NCBI GenBank assembly: GCA_016206385.1
Contig: JACQRS010000213.1
Span: 1-6,211, forward strand
Reading direction: 5' to 3'
DNA: 6,211 nucleotides
Source of the DNA: Candidatus Rokuibacteriota bacterium
GTDB taxonomy: Bacteria; Methylomirabilota; Methylomirabilia; Rokubacteriales; CSP1-6
Of this stretch, positions 5,357-6,211 are shown one piece after another. Made by a program: the position numbers and the translations under genes. Within the stretch, counting starts at the first letter, position 1, and every line of letters begins with the position of its first letter. The notes under the pieces are model-generated. The model was given only the letters and a program-made list of their open reading frames with translations, ran no database searches and had not been told where the DNA came from.

Positions 5357-5560
5357 ATGAGCCAGGCGAAGAAATCCGCCAGCCGCCGGACGTTCCTCGT
5401 GGGTCTGCTCACGGGGGCGGGTGCGGCCGTGGCCCTGGGGGCGGTCCCGCGGAAGGTGGCGGCGAGGAAGAAGCCGGCCCGGGTCGCGTCGGCAGCCGGC
5501 CCGATCCTGTACCGACGGACGAAAGACATCGAGCGATATTACAAGACGCTGTATACCTAA
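5357..5560 (+). CDS. Formate dehydrogenase region Tat-target small protein
   Basis: A 67-residue protein that starts with a twin-arginine signal: SRRTFLVGLL (9-18), a hydrophobic alanine/glycine core to about residue 29, then a basic stretch with a possible cleavage site near VAA (34-36). Only about 30 residues remain after it, ending in ILYRRTKDIERYYKTLYT. Size, twin-arginine leader, tyrosine-rich tail and position directly before a formate dehydrogenase catalytic gene fit the family known as formate dehydrogenase region TAT target (TIGR02811). Its role is not established; proposed ideas would include a small periplasmic subunit or an export helper. GGGAGG at 5346-5351, five bases before the ATG, supports this start. 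The frame is open upstream, but only over the end of the previous gene. The stop is 12 bases before the dehydrogenase gene. Confidence 0.85.
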   Translation: MSQAKKSASRRTFLVGLLTGAGAAVALGAVPRKVAARKKPARVASAAGPILYRRTKDIERYYKTLYT

Positions 5561-5572
5561 GGGGGGCAGGAG

Positions 5573-6211
5573 ATGAAGCTCAGGAGAGTCAACGGGAACG
5601 GAGTCCTGGAGCCCTCCCCCGCCTGGCTTCAGGGGCTGAATCCCCTCATGGATCGGCGGGGCTTCCTCAAGACGGCCGGCGTCGGGGGCCTGGGCGTGGC
5701 GGCGACCTTCGCCCCGTCCCTGGTCCGAGAGGTCGAGGCGCAGGAGAAGGCCGCACCCCAGCCTCCCAAGCTGGAACAGTACAAGACGATCTGCACGAAG
5801 TGCGCTGTCGGCTGCGGGTTCATCGGCGAGGTGCAGAACGGGGTCTGGGTGAGCCAGGAGCCCTGGTTCGAGCACCCGATCAACCAGGGGAGCCTGTGCT
5901 CCAAGGGCGCTGCCGCCAGGAGTGCTACGACCAGCGAAAAGCGGCTTCGCTACCCGATGAAGCTCGAGGGCGGAAAGTGGAAGCGGGTCTCCTGGGACCA
6001 GGCCATGTCGGAGATCAGCGCGAAGCTTCTGGACCTCCGGAAGAAACACGGCCCGGACGCTCTCCACATCAACTTCTCCGCCCACCAGTCCAACGAGAAC
6101 GGCTACGCCATCCGGAAGTGGGCGGCCATGTGGGGGACCAACAACGCCGACTTCCAGGCACGCATATGACACTCGACCACTGTGGCCGGTCTGGCCAACG
6201 TGTTCGGGTAC
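5573..6211 (+). CDS. fdnG: Formate dehydrogenase catalytic (alpha) subunit, selenocysteine form, 5' part
   Basis: This is the N-terminal part (213 codons, cut by the window end) of an FdnG/FdoG-type enzyme that oxidises formate to CO2 on the outer face of the membrane, using bis-MGD molybdenum or tungsten. A twin-arginine signal, DRRGFLKTAG (27-36), is preceded by a 26-residue extension and followed by a hydrophobic core and a likely cleavage after VEA (54-56). A [4Fe-4S] site follows at Cys74, 77, 81 and 109 (CTKCAVGC). The in-frame TGA at 6167-6169 is codon 199, where E. coli FdnG has Sec196, and reading continues as HSTTVAGLANVFGY, matching the family's Sec-His active site. AGGAG abuts ATG 5573; the G-run at 5561-5566 has better spacing. 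ATG 5648 (residue 26) is an alternative, but its AGGGG is paired in a small hairpin. FdnG-type is by similarity; the electron-transfer and membrane subunits would lie beyond the window. Confidence 0.93.
6167..6208 (+). promoter_or_regulatory. Selenocysteine UGA codon and bacterial SECIS hairpin
   Basis: The UGA (6167-6169) is followed at once by a stem-loop inside the coding sequence. The lower stem pairs 6172-6176 with 6204-6208 (one G-T), there is a C/T mismatch, 6178-6180 pairs with 6200-6202, a two-by-two internal mismatch follows, and the upper stem TGGCC (6183-6187) pairs with GGCCA (6193-6197). The apical loop is GGTCT (6188-6192), 18 bases after the UGA, the same loop sequence and distance as in E. 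coli fdhF. SelB would bind this loop to deliver Sec-tRNA. Confidence 0.9.

Noticed and set aside
6167..6169. True stop codon or pseudogene of the formate dehydrogenase
   Set aside because: The TGA sits exactly at the active-site Sec position, is followed by a SECIS hairpin and by conserved family residues in the same frame.

Overview
The window is GC-rich bacterial DNA with dense, mostly plus-strand genes. Its core is the front part of a respiratory formate dehydrogenase locus. No marker gene fixes the taxon. Base composition and a selenocysteine-type periplasmic formate dehydrogenase with these accessory genes would suit an uncultured soil or subsurface lineage (a Rokubacteria/NC10-like or proteobacterium-like organism), but this is a guess.

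Layout. Bases 1-38 may hold the last codons of a plus-strand gene. A full Mrp/ApbC-type iron-sulfur carrier ATPase gene lies on the minus strand (144-1208). It is divergent from a large plus-strand gene (1349-3475). Two well-formed sigma70-type promoters lie back to back in the roughly 140-base gap between them; the rightward one is placed so that its transcript would start almost exactly at the ATG (leaderless). The large gene encodes a cysteine-rich 708-residue protein that joins an HdrA-like N-terminal domain, a Rossmann-like segment lacking its glycine motif, six [4Fe-4S] motifs, an MvhD-like domain and a C-terminal CxxC/CxxC module.

Bases 3476-3725 are non-coding and almost wholly made of short-period tandem repeats: 12 in-phase heptamers, then 9 heptamers arranged as an imperfect palindrome, then 7 octamers. 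After them come an unrecognised helical protein (3726-4169) and, one base later, a TorD-family chaperone (4171-4932).

A second strong promoter (TTGACA-N18-TATTTA, 4984-5013) drives the next group: a small beta-rich protein with a cysteine-rich tail (about 5101-5346), a 67-residue 'formate dehydrogenase region Tat target' protein (5357-5560), and the catalytic subunit of a Tat-exported formate dehydrogenase (from 5573, cut by the window end). The in-frame TGA at 6167-6169 is not a stop. It sits at the position of the active-site selenocysteine and is followed at once by a bacterial SECIS hairpin with a GGUCU loop.

How they fit together (inference): the catalytic subunit binds bis-MGD cofactor and one [4Fe-4S] cluster in the cytoplasm with help from the TorD-like chaperone, then leaves by the Tat system to oxidise formate outside the membrane. 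The large Fe-S protein is probably a cytoplasmic electron-transfer or maturation factor, and Mrp could supply clusters to it and to the dehydrogenase.
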